From Methanobacteriota archaeon (GTDB lineage Archaea > Thermoplasmatota > DTKX01 > VGTL01), in assembly GCA_016874675.1 (NCBI GenBank), contig VGTL01000028.1:1-33222 (forward strand): DNA of 33,222 nt, given 5' to 3'. A model generated the notes under the pieces. It saw nothing but the letters and a program-made list of their open reading frames with translations, had not been told where the DNA came from and ran no database searches. Position 1 is the first letter of the stretch. Every line of letters starts with the position of its first letter. The translations under genes and the position numbers were made by a program. Below, one piece after another: positions 7,701 through 14,321 of this stretch.

Positions 7701-8784
7701 CTACCACTTCCGGGTGACGTCGAAGGACGCCGCGGGCAACGGCCCGGCGCGGTCCTCCGACATCACCTTCACGACCACATCGAAGGACGACTTCGTCCCG
7801 CCGATGATATCGGATGTGAAGGTGCTGGGCCTCTCCGACCGGACGGCTGTCATCGGCTGGAGGACGAGCGAGCCGGCCGACGGCCTCGTTGAATGGGGGC
7901 CGACCGAAGCCTACGGGATGAGCGGCCGGGACAGCCGGCTCGTGCTGGTGCATAGCCTGACCTTGGGCGGCCTCTCCCCGTCGACGGCTTACCATTTCCG
8001 GGTCGCGTCGAGCGACTCGAGCGGCAACGGGCCCTCGTTCAGCCCCGACTTCACCTTCACGACGCTGGCCAGGCCGGACACCACGCCGCCCGTGATCTCG
8101 GACGTGACCATTGTGGCGTTCTCCGACAGGCAGGCGGTCATATCCTGGCTCACGGACGAGGCGGCCGACACGGTCGTCGAGTACGGAACGGACCAAGGCT
8201 ACGGGAAACGGGCCGTTGACCGGGCATTGGTCCTGTCGCACCAGCTGATTCTCTCGGGGCTTGCGCCCTCCACGACCTACCATTTCAGGGTTCATGCGAC
8301 GGACGCCGCCGGCAACGGGCCTGTGACCAGCCCGGACTTCGCGTTCACGACCCTTGCCCTGCCGGACACGACCCCTCCGGTCATCTCGGGCGTGAAGGTG
8401 CTCGATCTGACCGGGACGTCGGCGCTGGTGTGCTGGGACACCGACGAGGCCTCCACGGGCCTCCTGGAGCTCGGGACGGACGCAAGCTACGGGATATCCG
8501 TGGAGGACGGGGCGTTCACGACCCGCCACGCGTTGCTGCTCCAGAACCTGACGCCCGGGCGGACCTACCACTTCCGGGTGTACTCGACCGACCTTTCGGG
8601 CAACCGGGCCGGCCCGACGGGCGACGCGACGTTCACCGCGCCCTCGGAGCCCCCGGCGCCCGGGGTCGCCCGTCTCGGTCCGCTAGACCTGGTGATGGCC
8701 GCGGCGCTGCTCGCGCTGGCGGCAGCGGGGGCGGCGCTCATATCGAGGTCGCGGGGGCGGGCCGGCCGGGGGCGGACGGACTGA
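4777..8784 (+). CDS. FG-GAP/VCBS head, Ig-like and Fn3-like repeat surface protein with C-terminal membrane anchor
   Basis: The 1335-residue protein begins with a signal peptide (hydrophobic core ILFSGLLVMSGFLVI). Residues about 45-400 carry at least six FG-GAP/VCBS-type repeats, each with a D.D.DG..E(I/L/V)Y core such as GDADDDGHDELY, which would fold as a calcium-binding beta-propeller. Residue 411 onward is identical to the partial gene at 1-2778: one Fn3/Ig domain, four SNDG..W..W Ig repeats, four purple-acid-phosphatase-like Fn3 domains (about 910-1300), a membrane helix and an Arg-rich tail. The head has low GC (5101-5160: 25 of 60) while the repeated tail is very GC-rich, suggesting two different origins. 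ATG 4777 or 4789 could be the start; the TATA position allows either. A role in adhesion or binding to surfaces is inference. Confidence 0.88.
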   Translation: MGLIMQGNPPIGKFGPILFSGLLVMSGFLVIPHQIGAKPESCNARSESWIINDLGRPSPDIDVFGLDDLTIGDLDCDGASEIYVNCWSDAHVYRFVGRNNSWEVDDIGQLLANSRGNSIEIGDADDDGHDELYAGAYLTRDRNYVYQLRKGEAGWEKDLLGATGNTSNGFAIGDGNNDDRNELFSSDVDSHVYMFYKAQTWNCQDIGNGSEYQSDYAIMRGIAVGDGDNDGKNEVYASNNDGLTFRAEYSGYGWNWTEIDRHKNTALSDLALGDADNDGKDEICVLTVGTNTSTIMYKWNCSSKSWDGVVMTGYLPSYGTGDYRICIGDGNGNGWNEVYVSMGYYLYQLSFINGTWMSTYLGSANAGIMSLATGSAAGDPNQKEIYAACNDGHLYQFYNDVFPPANPSVRSDTHPVPGTWYNQGRVRMLWDLPPFDISGIKGYSIMWDTSPTTVPREHINVTGNVSEFLGPRLRDGSGWYFHIRACDNSGNWNDSATTFGPVCIDTKAPSGLSLRIGDGSGYANDALVALSPDAPDPQPGSGTGWMAFSNDGTFWTDWLPYDSALSGWNLTDYRFGGEDTDGPKTVYFKARDVAGNEVTAENRTAATVFLDRRAPDGLGIAINDGSEWTNKADVTLLVRASDPEPASGLWRLGLSNDGVSWSGWTDWAGTAAWSLAEGAGGADSDGLKTVHLRVMDRAGNIAGPASATIFLDQRPPGQLGLLINDGAGFTNVSEVSLAVHVVDPEPGSAGLEMAFSNDGSEYGPWEPMAELRGNWSLVTGAGGKDSDGNKTVRMMTRDAAGNLGGPVNASIFLDRVRPERLAIAINGGARYATRPDVDLSLAAEDAEPSSGLRAMQFSRDGTVWTEWEQFSPCRTYHLDGPDGPRTLHFKVKDRAGNIGGEGTATIILDTTAPFLTGVVASGITPRSAVIMWQTDEEADGAVDYGPTGAYGMSAANGTFVTSHSILLTGLLPATTYHFRVTSKDAAGNGPARSSDITFTTTSKDDFVPPMISDVKVLGLSDRTAVIGWRTSEPADGLVEWGPTEAYGMSGRDSRLVLVHSLTLGGLSPSTAYHFRVASSDSSGNGPSFSPDFTFTTLARPDTTPPVISDVTIVAFSDRQAVISWLTDEAADTVVEYGTDQGYGKRAVDRALVLSHQLILSGLAPSTTYHFRVHATDAAGNGPVTSPDFAFTTLALPDTTPPVISGVKVLDLTGTSALVCWDTDEASTGLLELGTDASYGISVEDGAFTTRHALLLQNLTPGRTYHFRVYSTDLSGNRAGPTGDATFTAPSEPPAPGVARLGPLDLVMAAALLALAAAGAALISRSRGRAGRGRTD
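6007..8784 (+). repeat. 2778-bp direct repeat, copy 2 (partner 1-2778)
   Basis: Identical to 1-2778 wherever compared, including silent positions. The right end is exactly the stop codon; the left end lies within a gene and may extend further left than the window lets one see. Direct orientation with a 6006-base offset means recombination between copies would remove the winged-helix gene, the secreted-protein gene and the FG-GAP head. Confidence 0.95.
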
Positions 8785-8852
8785 TCGGGGCGGTCCCGGA
8801 ATCCCGCTGCCCCCTCGCTGCCCGCTGCCCCTTTTCACAAAGCCCCCTGCAG

Positions 8853-8869
8853 CTTTTTGTTTTTTTGTT
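8853..8869 (+). terminator. T-run terminator after the FG-GAP surface protein
   Basis: The stretch CTTTTTGTTTTTTTGTT, about 70 bases after the stop codon, is a typical archaeal oligo-T termination signal. Confidence 0.6.
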
Positions 8870-8908
8870 AATATGAAGGGCGATATGGACCCTTGGAAGT
8901 TCGACAGG

Positions 8909-8917
8909 TTTTAATAT
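8909..8917 (+). promoter_or_regulatory. TATA box for the PAS sensor gene
   Basis: TTTTAATAT at 8909-8917 predicts transcription starting at about 8938-8942, right at the TTG at 8940. This supports a leaderless TTG start. Confidence 0.5.
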
Positions 8918-8939
8918 GCGCACTGGCTAGACGCGGGCG

Positions 8940-10349
8940 TTGGTCGCGCGCAGGCAGAACGCGGTTGCAGGGAAGGCCCAGAGGACCGGCGCGGGACCGG
9001 CCCCGGGCGCCCGCCGGGGGCCGGGCCTGGCCCTGCCCGATTTCGAAAAGGAGCAGCTCAGGCGCGAGCTCGACGACCTGCGCCAAAGCGAATCCGGCTT
9101 CCGCGCCATGTTCGACCACATCCCCATCGGCGTGTACCGCACGACGCCCGACGGGAAGGTCCTGATGGCCAACGCCGCGATGGTGCGGATGCTCGAGTGC
9201 CGGACCTTCCAGGAGCTTTCCGACCGCAACCTCCAGGGGGCGCCCTACGAGCCCGAGTACGGCCGGGACTGGTTCAAACAGGAGATCCTCAAGGAAGGCG
9301 AGCTCAGGGGGCTCGAGTCCACCTGGACCCTGGCCAGCGGCGCCCGGCTCCGCGTCCGGGAGAACGCCCGTGTCGTGCGCGCCCGGGACGGCAAGGTCCT
9401 CTACTTCGAGGGCACGGTGGAGGACATCGGGCGCCGCCAGGAGGCCGACGAGCTCATGAGGGCCAAGGCGGACTTCCTGGAGGAGGTGGTCTCCAACGCC
9501 TCCGTGGGCATCTTCGTCATCGACGAGGACAACCGGTACGTGCTCATCAACCCGGAGTGCGGCCGGATAGTCGGCCACGAGCCGGACGACTGGACCGGGA
9601 AGGAGGCCGGGCTCAACGTCCACCCCGAGGACCAGGGGAAGGCCCTGGCGCACTTCATCCAGGCGCTCAGCGGCGAGCAGAACGAGTTCGAAATCAGAAT
9701 CCAGGCCTCGGACGGCCGCTACCGCAACTGCCGGGTCAACATCTCCCCGATGGTGCTGGGCGGTCGGGCCCACGTGCTGGGCCTCGTCACGGACGTCACG
9801 AATCTCCGGTCCGCCGAGAGGGAGCTCATGCAGCGGCGGACCTACAGCCTCAGCACCATACTGGTGCTGGCCATCTCGGCGATGACGGCGGCTATCCCCC
9901 CCGACAGCCTGGAGCGGTCAATGGCCGCGTTCGAGGAGACCTTCGCCCGGCGCTTCCAGACCCTTTTCGAGGACGACATGCAGCTCATCGGCAGCTACGA
10001 GAACCCCGACGGGACCGGCAACGCCGGCCGGGAGGCCGTCCTCAAGCGCTTCCTGAGGTTCTACTCCAGCCTGCTGCACATCATGGGCGTCCGGACCGAG
10101 TACTCGAGCCACCAGACCGAGGGCATCTTCGAGATACTCGACTGCATCTGGCTCGACGACGCCCGGAAGGGCCCGGTGCCCTGCCGGGTGTGCAAGACGA
10201 TCCTTTGCGGCAGCTTCGCCTGGACCGGCCTGGGGGGCTTCGCCGTGCAGGAGCCGACAATGGCGTCCGGCGCCCGGACCTGCCTCTTCCGGTTCCGGGT
10301 GGAGCCCCTGAGGCGCCCGCCGGAGCAGACCGTTCTACCTTCCGAGTAG
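8940..10349 (+). CDS. PAS-PAS sensor protein with a C-terminal cysteine-containing output domain
   Basis: The 469-residue cytoplasmic protein has no membrane segment and no histidine-kinase domain. A short coiled coil (about 35-50) leads into PAS domain 1 (about 52-165, with IPIGVYRTTPDGKVLMANAA). PAS domain 2 (about 178-295) contains VGIFVIDEDNRYVLINPECG and ends in the usual LGLVTDVT. The remaining 170 residues form a separate domain with ILDCIWL, PCRVCKTILCGSF and ARTCLFRF; it resembles the methanogen output domain (MetOD1) attached to archaeal sensors, a tentative assignment. The cysteines could bind a metal or sense redox. The TTG at 8940 is chosen because the TATA box is 25-30 bases upstream. 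The last codons lie in the first unit of a 36-bp tandem repeat. Confidence 0.8.
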   Translation: MVARRQNAVAGKAQRTGAGPAPGARRGPGLALPDFEKEQLRRELDDLRQSESGFRAMFDHIPIGVYRTTPDGKVLMANAAMVRMLECRTFQELSDRNLQGAPYEPEYGRDWFKQEILKEGELRGLESTWTLASGARLRVRENARVVRARDGKVLYFEGTVEDIGRRQEADELMRAKADFLEEVVSNASVGIFVIDEDNRYVLINPECGRIVGHEPDDWTGKEAGLNVHPEDQGKALAHFIQALSGEQNEFEIRIQASDGRYRNCRVNISPMVLGGRAHVLGLVTDVTNLRSAERELMQRRTYSLSTILVLAISAMTAAIPPDSLERSMAAFEETFARRFQTLFEDDMQLIGSYENPDGTGNAGREAVLKRFLRFYSSLLHIMGVRTEYSSHQTEGIFEILDCIWLDDARKGPVPCRVCKTILCGSFAWTGLGGFAVQEPTMASGARTCLFRFRVEPLRRPPEQTVLPSE

Positions 10350-10421
10350 CGCCCGCCGGGGCAGACCGTTCTCCCTTGCCAGTGGCACCCGCCCGGGCAG
10401 ACCGTTCTCCCTTCTCAGTAG
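10314..10421. repeat. Three 36-bp tandem repeats spanning the ends of two convergent genes
   Basis: The units are 10314-10349, 10350-10385 and 10386-10421, each of the form CRCCCGCC(G/C)GRGCAGACCG followed by TTCT(A/C)CCTT...AGTRG. Unit 1 ends with the TAG stop of the PAS gene; unit 3 contains the stop and last two codons of proS on the other strand. The length of 36 is a multiple of three. Confidence 0.85.
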
Positions 10422-11851
10422 GTGCGCGCCAGGTGGGCCTGCTCGGAGGCCTCGCGCTCGCACACGACGCATCTCCCCGAGTAGGGCGCCTTCTCGTAGA
10501 GCGTCCCGAGTAGCTTTGCCCCGAGGCGGTCCTCCATCTCGTGCCCGCAGGAGTCTTGGCCGCACCAGCCGGCCCGCAGGATCCCGTCGGCGTGCTCGTC
10601 GTCGAGCGAGAAGATGTCGCGCACGCCGCTCTTGAGCATCGACACGGACCGGGCCGTCATGTCCATGGCCATGAGGTCCAGCATCCGCCGGACCTCGGGC
10701 ATCATCCCGACGCGGGGCACGGTGGCCTTCTGGCGGGTGTCCCGGCGCACGAGCACCACGTTGCCCTCCTTGATGTCCCGGGGGCCGATCTCGATTCTCA
10801 GGGGGACGCCGCGCAGCTCCCAGTAGTAGTACTTGGCCCCGGGCCGGATGTCGCGGTTGTCCAGGCGGGCCCTAAGGCCGGTCTTCTGGAGCTCCCGCGC
10901 TATCGCGTCGGCCTCGGCAATGACGGGCTCGCGGGTCTCCTTTGCCAGGATGGGCACCACGACCACCTGGATCGGCGCGATCGAGGGCGGGAGCACCACC
11001 CCGCCGTCGTCGCCGTGGACGGCCACCACCGCGCCCAGGAGCCTCTCGCTCATCCCGTAGGTGGTCTGGTGCACGTGGCGGTGCTCCCCGCCCTCGGCCT
11101 CGTACTTGATGTCGTAGGCCCTGGCGAAGTTCTCCCTGTACTGGTGGATGGTCCCTATCTGGAGCGTCCTCCCGTCGGGAAGGAGGGTGTCCGCGGCCAG
11201 AGAGTAGAACGCCCCGGGGAACTTGTCCCAGTCGGGGCGCTTGAACACGAGAAAGCCCAGACCCAGCCTGGAGGCGAGCCGTGCCATTATGTGAAGGTCC
11301 TCCTGGATCTGCCTCTCGGCGCCCTCGAAGTCGGAGTGGCAGGTGTGCGCCTCGAAGAAGTGGAACTCGCGCATCCGGATGAACGCCCGGGTCTGCTTGG
11401 TGTCGAAGCGGAAGGCGTTCACGATCTGGAATAGCTTGAGCGGCAAATCGGCGTGCGAGCGCACCCAGAGCGAGAAGATGGGGTACATCGCCGTCTCCGA
11501 TGTGGGCCGCAGCAGGAGCCTGACGTCGAGGTCGTTCCCGCCGGCGCGCGTGACCCAGTAGACCTCGTCGGAGAAGCCCTTGATGTGCTGCTCCTCCTTG
11601 CGGAACTGGTCCTCGGGGACCAGGAGCGGGAAGCAGACCTCGCCGTGGCCGCTCTCGGCCATCTCCTTGCGGATGATGGAGTCTATCGCGGTCATCGTCC
11701 TCCACCCGTGGGCGGTCCAGATGTTGAGCCCCTTGACCGGGTAGCGCTTGTCGCAGAGGTCGGCGCGCTCCACCACCTCGTTGTACCACTCGTTGAAGTC
11801 CTCCGACTTCCTGTGCCCGAGCGGCGTCTGCCCCTCCTCGTCGGCCGGCAT
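10415..11851 (-). CDS. proS: Prolyl-tRNA synthetase, archaeal/eukaryotic type
   Basis: This class II synthetase charges tRNA-Pro with proline in the cytoplasm. The catalytic core is clear: motif 2 region FRFDTKQTRAFIRMREFHFF, LRPTSETAMYPIFSLW, and motif 3-type GMSERLLGAVVAVHGDDGG. An anticodon-binding domain (PIQVVVVPI onward) and the C-terminal domain of the archaeal type follow, with zinc-type cysteines in GWCGQDSCGHE and GRCVVCERE. The frame is open further upstream, but ATG 11851 gives 478 residues. It is preceded by GAGGAGG at an 8-base spacing and starts just before the conserved EDFNEWYNEVV, so it is the better start. The gene converges with the PAS gene and is divergent from the redox locus at 11994. 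The stop lies in the 36-bp repeat. Confidence 0.97.
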   Translation of the reverse strand: MPADEEGQTPLGHRKSEDFNEWYNEVVERADLCDKRYPVKGLNIWTAHGWRTMTAIDSIIRKEMAESGHGEVCFPLLVPEDQFRKEEQHIKGFSDEVYWVTRAGGNDLDVRLLLRPTSETAMYPIFSLWVRSHADLPLKLFQIVNAFRFDTKQTRAFIRMREFHFFEAHTCHSDFEGAERQIQEDLHIMARLASRLGLGFLVFKRPDWDKFPGAFYSLAADTLLPDGRTLQIGTIHQYRENFARAYDIKYEAEGGEHRHVHQTTYGMSERLLGAVVAVHGDDGGVVLPPSIAPIQVVVVPILAKETREPVIAEADAIARELQKTGLRARLDNRDIRPGAKYYYWELRGVPLRIEIGPRDIKEGNVVLVRRDTRQKATVPRVGMMPEVRRMLDLMAMDMTARSVSMLKSGVRDIFSLDDEHADGILRAGWCGQDSCGHEMEDRLGAKLLGTLYEKAPYSGRCVVCEREASEQAHLARTY

Positions 11852-11951
11852 CGTCGTCGCCTCCTCAACCGACAGGCCCGATAAAACGGTTTCGGTGATG
11901 CCGGGCAAATGGACGTCCCTTGCGTCCCTTGCGTCCGTGTCTCGCGCGACA

Positions 11952-11958
11952 GTTATAA
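11952..11958 (+). promoter_or_regulatory. TATA-like box for the 11994 redox locus
   Basis: GTTATAA at 11952-11958 predicts a start near 11980. A short leader with GGGGAGGAGAGG (11981-11992) follows, just before the TTG at 11994. Confidence 0.5.
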
Positions 11959-11993
11959 GCCCGCATTCTCATTATGCGCAGGGGAGGAGAGGT

Positions 11994-13220
11994 TTGCCGG
12001 CGAAGAGGGTCGAGATAAGGGCCTCGGGCGAGCTCAGGAAGGTGATGGCCCTCCACTTCGAGGAGATAAGGCAGGCGGCCGAGGAGGGGAAGGGCAAGGT
12101 CGCCTGGTGCACGAGCGTCGGCCCGGCCGAGCTGCTCCAGGCGCTCGGGTTCCGCGTGTACTTCCCGGAGAACCACGGGGCCATCCTCGGGACCAGCCGC
12201 GCCAGCGCCGACCTCATCCCCGTCGCGAACGCGGCCGGCTACTCTCCGGAGATATGCTCCTACCTCACCTCGGACATCGGGGGCTACCTCAAGGGCGCAA
12301 CGCCCCTCAAGAGGCTCTACGGCTTCAAGGGCATCCCCCGGCCCGACGTCCTCGTCTACAACACCAACCAGTGCCGCGACGTGCAAGACTGGTTCTCCTT
12401 CTACCAGCGGGAGTTCAACGTGCCCCTCGTCGGCGTCAGCACCCCCCACCCGGTCCCGGCCCTGGAGGAAAGGCACATAAAGGGGGTCGAGTCCCAGATG
12501 GAGGCCCTGGTGGAGCCGCTCGAGAAGGTGGCGGGCACGAGGCTCGACCCGGGAGAGCTCCGGAGGGCCCTCGCCCTCTCGCGCGAGTGCACCGACCTTT
12601 GGAACGAGGTCCTCCGGACCGGGGCCGCCGTCCCCTCGCCGCTGACGTTCTTCGACGAGTGCATCCACATGGGCCCGGCCGTCGTGATGAGGGGCCGGCA
12701 GGAGGCCGTCGACTACTACAAACTGCTGCTGGCCGAGATGAAGGAGCGCCTGAAGGACCGGGTCGCCGCCGTCGAGGGCGAAAGCCTCAGGCTCTACTGG
12801 GACGGCATGCCCGTCTGGGGCCGGCTTCGGGACCTCTCCGAGCAGTTCGCCGCGCTGCGCGCCTGCGTCGTGGTGTCCACCTACTGCAACAGCTGGATAT
12901 TCGACGAGCTGGACCCCTCCCGGCCTTTCCACTCGATGGCCAGGGCCTACACCAAGCTCTTCATCAACCGGACCGAGCAGGTCAAGCAGGAGTACATAAG
13001 GAGGCTCGTGCGCGATTTCAGGGCCCACGGGATAATCTTCCACGACTCGAAGACCTGCCCCAACAACGCCAACTCGCGCTACGGCATGCCCCAGAGGCTC
13101 TCGAAGGAGGGCATCCCGACCCTCGTCATCAACGGGGACCTTTGCGACCTGCGGTTCTACTCGGACGCGCAGGTGAGGACGAGCATCGAGGCGTTCACGG
13201 AGCAGCTGGCGGAGAGATGA
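11994..13220 (+). CDS. 2-hydroxyacyl-CoA dehydratase/benzoyl-CoA reductase-family protein; single-subunit, possible double-cubane cluster protein
   Basis: The 408-residue product belongs to the HgdB/BcrB/YjiM superfamily (COG1775), whose members hold an iron-sulfur cluster and carry out difficult reductions after receiving electrons from an ATP-driven activator. The N-terminal block WCTSVGPAELLQALGF, the NTNQCRDVQ block and the C-terminal IFHDSKTCPN...INGDLCDLRFYS block are typical. Cysteines lie at 39, 88, 127, 199, 223, 291, 298, 355 and 384; which ones bind the cluster needs an alignment. Only one such subunit is encoded here, unlike the two-subunit dehydratases and reductases. A lone subunit plus activator is the arrangement of double-cubane cluster proteins (Carboxydothermus DCCP, E. 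coli YjiM/YjiL). The TTG at 11994 is chosen because it follows GGAGGAGAGG; upstream frame is outside the likely transcript. Confidence 0.85.
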   Translation: MPAKRVEIRASGELRKVMALHFEEIRQAAEEGKGKVAWCTSVGPAELLQALGFRVYFPENHGAILGTSRASADLIPVANAAGYSPEICSYLTSDIGGYLKGATPLKRLYGFKGIPRPDVLVYNTNQCRDVQDWFSFYQREFNVPLVGVSTPHPVPALEERHIKGVESQMEALVEPLEKVAGTRLDPGELRRALALSRECTDLWNEVLRTGAAVPSPLTFFDECIHMGPAVVMRGRQEAVDYYKLLLAEMKERLKDRVAAVEGESLRLYWDGMPVWGRLRDLSEQFAALRACVVVSTYCNSWIFDELDPSRPFHSMARAYTKLFINRTEQVKQEYIRRLVRDFRAHGIIFHDSKTCPNNANSRYGMPQRLSKEGIPTLVINGDLCDLRFYSDAQVRTSIEAFTEQLAER

Positions 13221-13460
13221 AGGATGAGGCAGCAAGGCAGCAAGGCAGAAAGGCAGCAAGGGGGGCAGGAAGGCAGCAAGGGAGCAAGGCAGCAAGGGGG
13301 GCAGGAAGGCAGCAAGGCAGCAAGGGAAACGGGACGACCCGTCGTCCCCTTGCTGCCTTGCTGCCTTCCTGCCTTCCTGCCTTCCCTTGCTGCCTTGCTG
13401 CCTTCCTGCCTTGCTGCCCCGTGACTCGTTTTGTATGAACAACAACATCAATGAGGTAGG
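13221..13460. repeat. Large inverted repeat of GGCAGCAAGG units between redox genes
   Basis: From about 13225 to 13335 the top strand is made of GGCAGCAA, GGCAGGAA and GGGGGGCA units. From about 13345 to 13420 it is the complement (CCTTGCTGCC, CCTTCCTGCC). The centre GGGACGA-CCCG-TCGTCCC is a perfect hairpin tip flanked by matched arms. RNA across it could fold into a stem of about 90 bases per side. It lies between two same-strand genes of one locus, so it could insulate or stabilise mRNA segments. Open frames inside it are low-complexity artefacts. Confidence 0.85.
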
Positions 13461-14318
13461 ATGACCGAATATTTCCTGGGCATCGACATCGGCTCGTGGA
13501 GCACAAAGGCGGTGCTCATCGACGCCAAAAAGCGCCTGGCGGGCAAGTGCCTCCGGCGCTCCGGGGTCGAGCTCCGGAAGGTGGCGGAGGACTGCCGCGA
13601 CGAGGCGCTGCGACAGGCGGGGGCGGGGCCCTCCGGCATCAGGCGCACGGTCGCAACCGGCTTTGCCCGCGACGTCATCGCCGCCGACGGCGTCCGCACG
13701 GAGATATCCTGCCACGCCCGCGGCGCGTTCCACCACTTCCCGCGGGAGCTCACCGTAATCGATATAGGCGGGCAGGACAACAAGGTCATCCGCGTGAGCC
13801 CGCACGGCAGGCACATATCGTTTAGGATGAACCGCAAGTGCGCCGCCGGCACGGGCGCCTTCCTCGAGGAGGTGGCGCTCAAGCTCGACATACCGCTCAA
13901 GGACTTCACCGAGCTCTCGCGCAGATCGACGAAGAAGCTCTCCATCGGCGCCTTCTGCACGGTCTTCACCAGCACCGAGGTCCTCTCGCTGGTCAGGAAG
14001 GGCGAGAGGAAGGAGGACATAGCGCGGGGCCTGCTGGCCTCGGTCGCGGCCCGCATCATGGAGATGGAGCCCATCTCGGGCACGGTCGTTTTGACGGGCG
14101 GGGTCATCGCCTTCAACCCCGGCCTCAAGGACGTGTTCGAGCAGGACTTCGGCCTGGAGGTCCTCGTGCCGCCCGACCCGCAGTTCTGCGGGGCGCTGGG
14201 GGCCGCCCTGTACGCCCTGGAGGGCGCCGGCACGGAGCGGGCGGGTCCGGAGGGCGCGGGACCGAAGGGTGCCGGTCCGGATGTCCCGGTGCCGAAAGGC
14301 CGGAACCGGGAGGGCTGA
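13461..14318 (+). CDS. ATPase activator of the 2-hydroxyacyl-CoA dehydratase family (BcrA/BadF/HgdC type)
   Basis: This is an ASKHA-fold, 4Fe-4S ATPase that uses ATP hydrolysis to push an electron into the partner encoded at 11994. Visible motifs are phosphate-1 GIDIGSWSTKAVLID, phosphate-2 VIDIGGQDNKVI and adenosine motif VVLTGGVIAFNPGL. The two cluster cysteines lie at residues 127 (NRKCAAGTGAFLEE) and 166 (AFCTVFTSTEV), the same numbers I recall for Acidaminococcus HgdC. The active protein would be a homodimer sharing one 4Fe-4S cluster. The start ATG follows GAGGT. After residue about 253 the family fold ends and a tail of five-residue repeats begins (AGPEG, AGPKG, AGPDV, PVPKG), which is unusual. 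Three bases separate this gene from the DUF3786 gene. Confidence 0.92.
   Translation: MTEYFLGIDIGSWSTKAVLIDAKKRLAGKCLRRSGVELRKVAEDCRDEALRQAGAGPSGIRRTVATGFARDVIAADGVRTEISCHARGAFHHFPRELTVIDIGGQDNKVIRVSPHGRHISFRMNRKCAAGTGAFLEEVALKLDIPLKDFTELSRRSTKKLSIGAFCTVFTSTEVLSLVRKGERKEDIARGLLASVAARIMEMEPISGTVVLTGGVIAFNPGLKDVFEQDFGLEVLVPPDPQFCGALGAALYALEGAGTERAGPEGAGPKGAGPDVPVPKGRNREG
14228..14311 (+). repeat. 15-bp tandem repeat in the tail of the ATPase activator
   Basis: Imperfect units GCGGGTCCGGAGGGC, GCGGGACCGAAGGGT, GCCGGTCCGGATGTC and CCGGTGCCGAAAGGC encode AGPEG/AGPKG/AGPDV/PVPKG. The unit is five codons, so copy-number changes keep the frame. It lies beyond the conserved fold. Confidence 0.75.
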
Positions 14319-14321
14319 GAT

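Larger units (their letters stand above)
8785..8939. other. Intergenic region with degenerate GCTGCCCC repeats, T-run and promoter
   Basis: 8803-8835 contains four GCTGCC units resembling one arm of the purine/pyrimidine repeats found at 13225 and 32040. It is followed by a T-run and a TATA-like box. No gene was seen. Confidence 0.5.

Noticed and set aside
9197-10513. 438-codon frame overlapping the PAS gene on the plus strand
   Set aside because: Frame-shifted shadow of the PAS gene; Arg/Gly/Pro-rich and without the PAS motifs that the chosen frame has.
11852-11908. N-terminal extension of proS to ATG 11908
   Set aside because: ATG 11851 has a strong GAGGAGG at proper distance and matches the usual archaeal start; the extension shows no family similarity.
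11994-13220. Call as benzoyl-CoA reductase or 2-hydroxyglutaryl-CoA dehydratase
   Set aside because: These need two different subunits, and only one is present; nearby pathway genes are missing, so the call was kept at superfamily level with DCCP as the leading idea.
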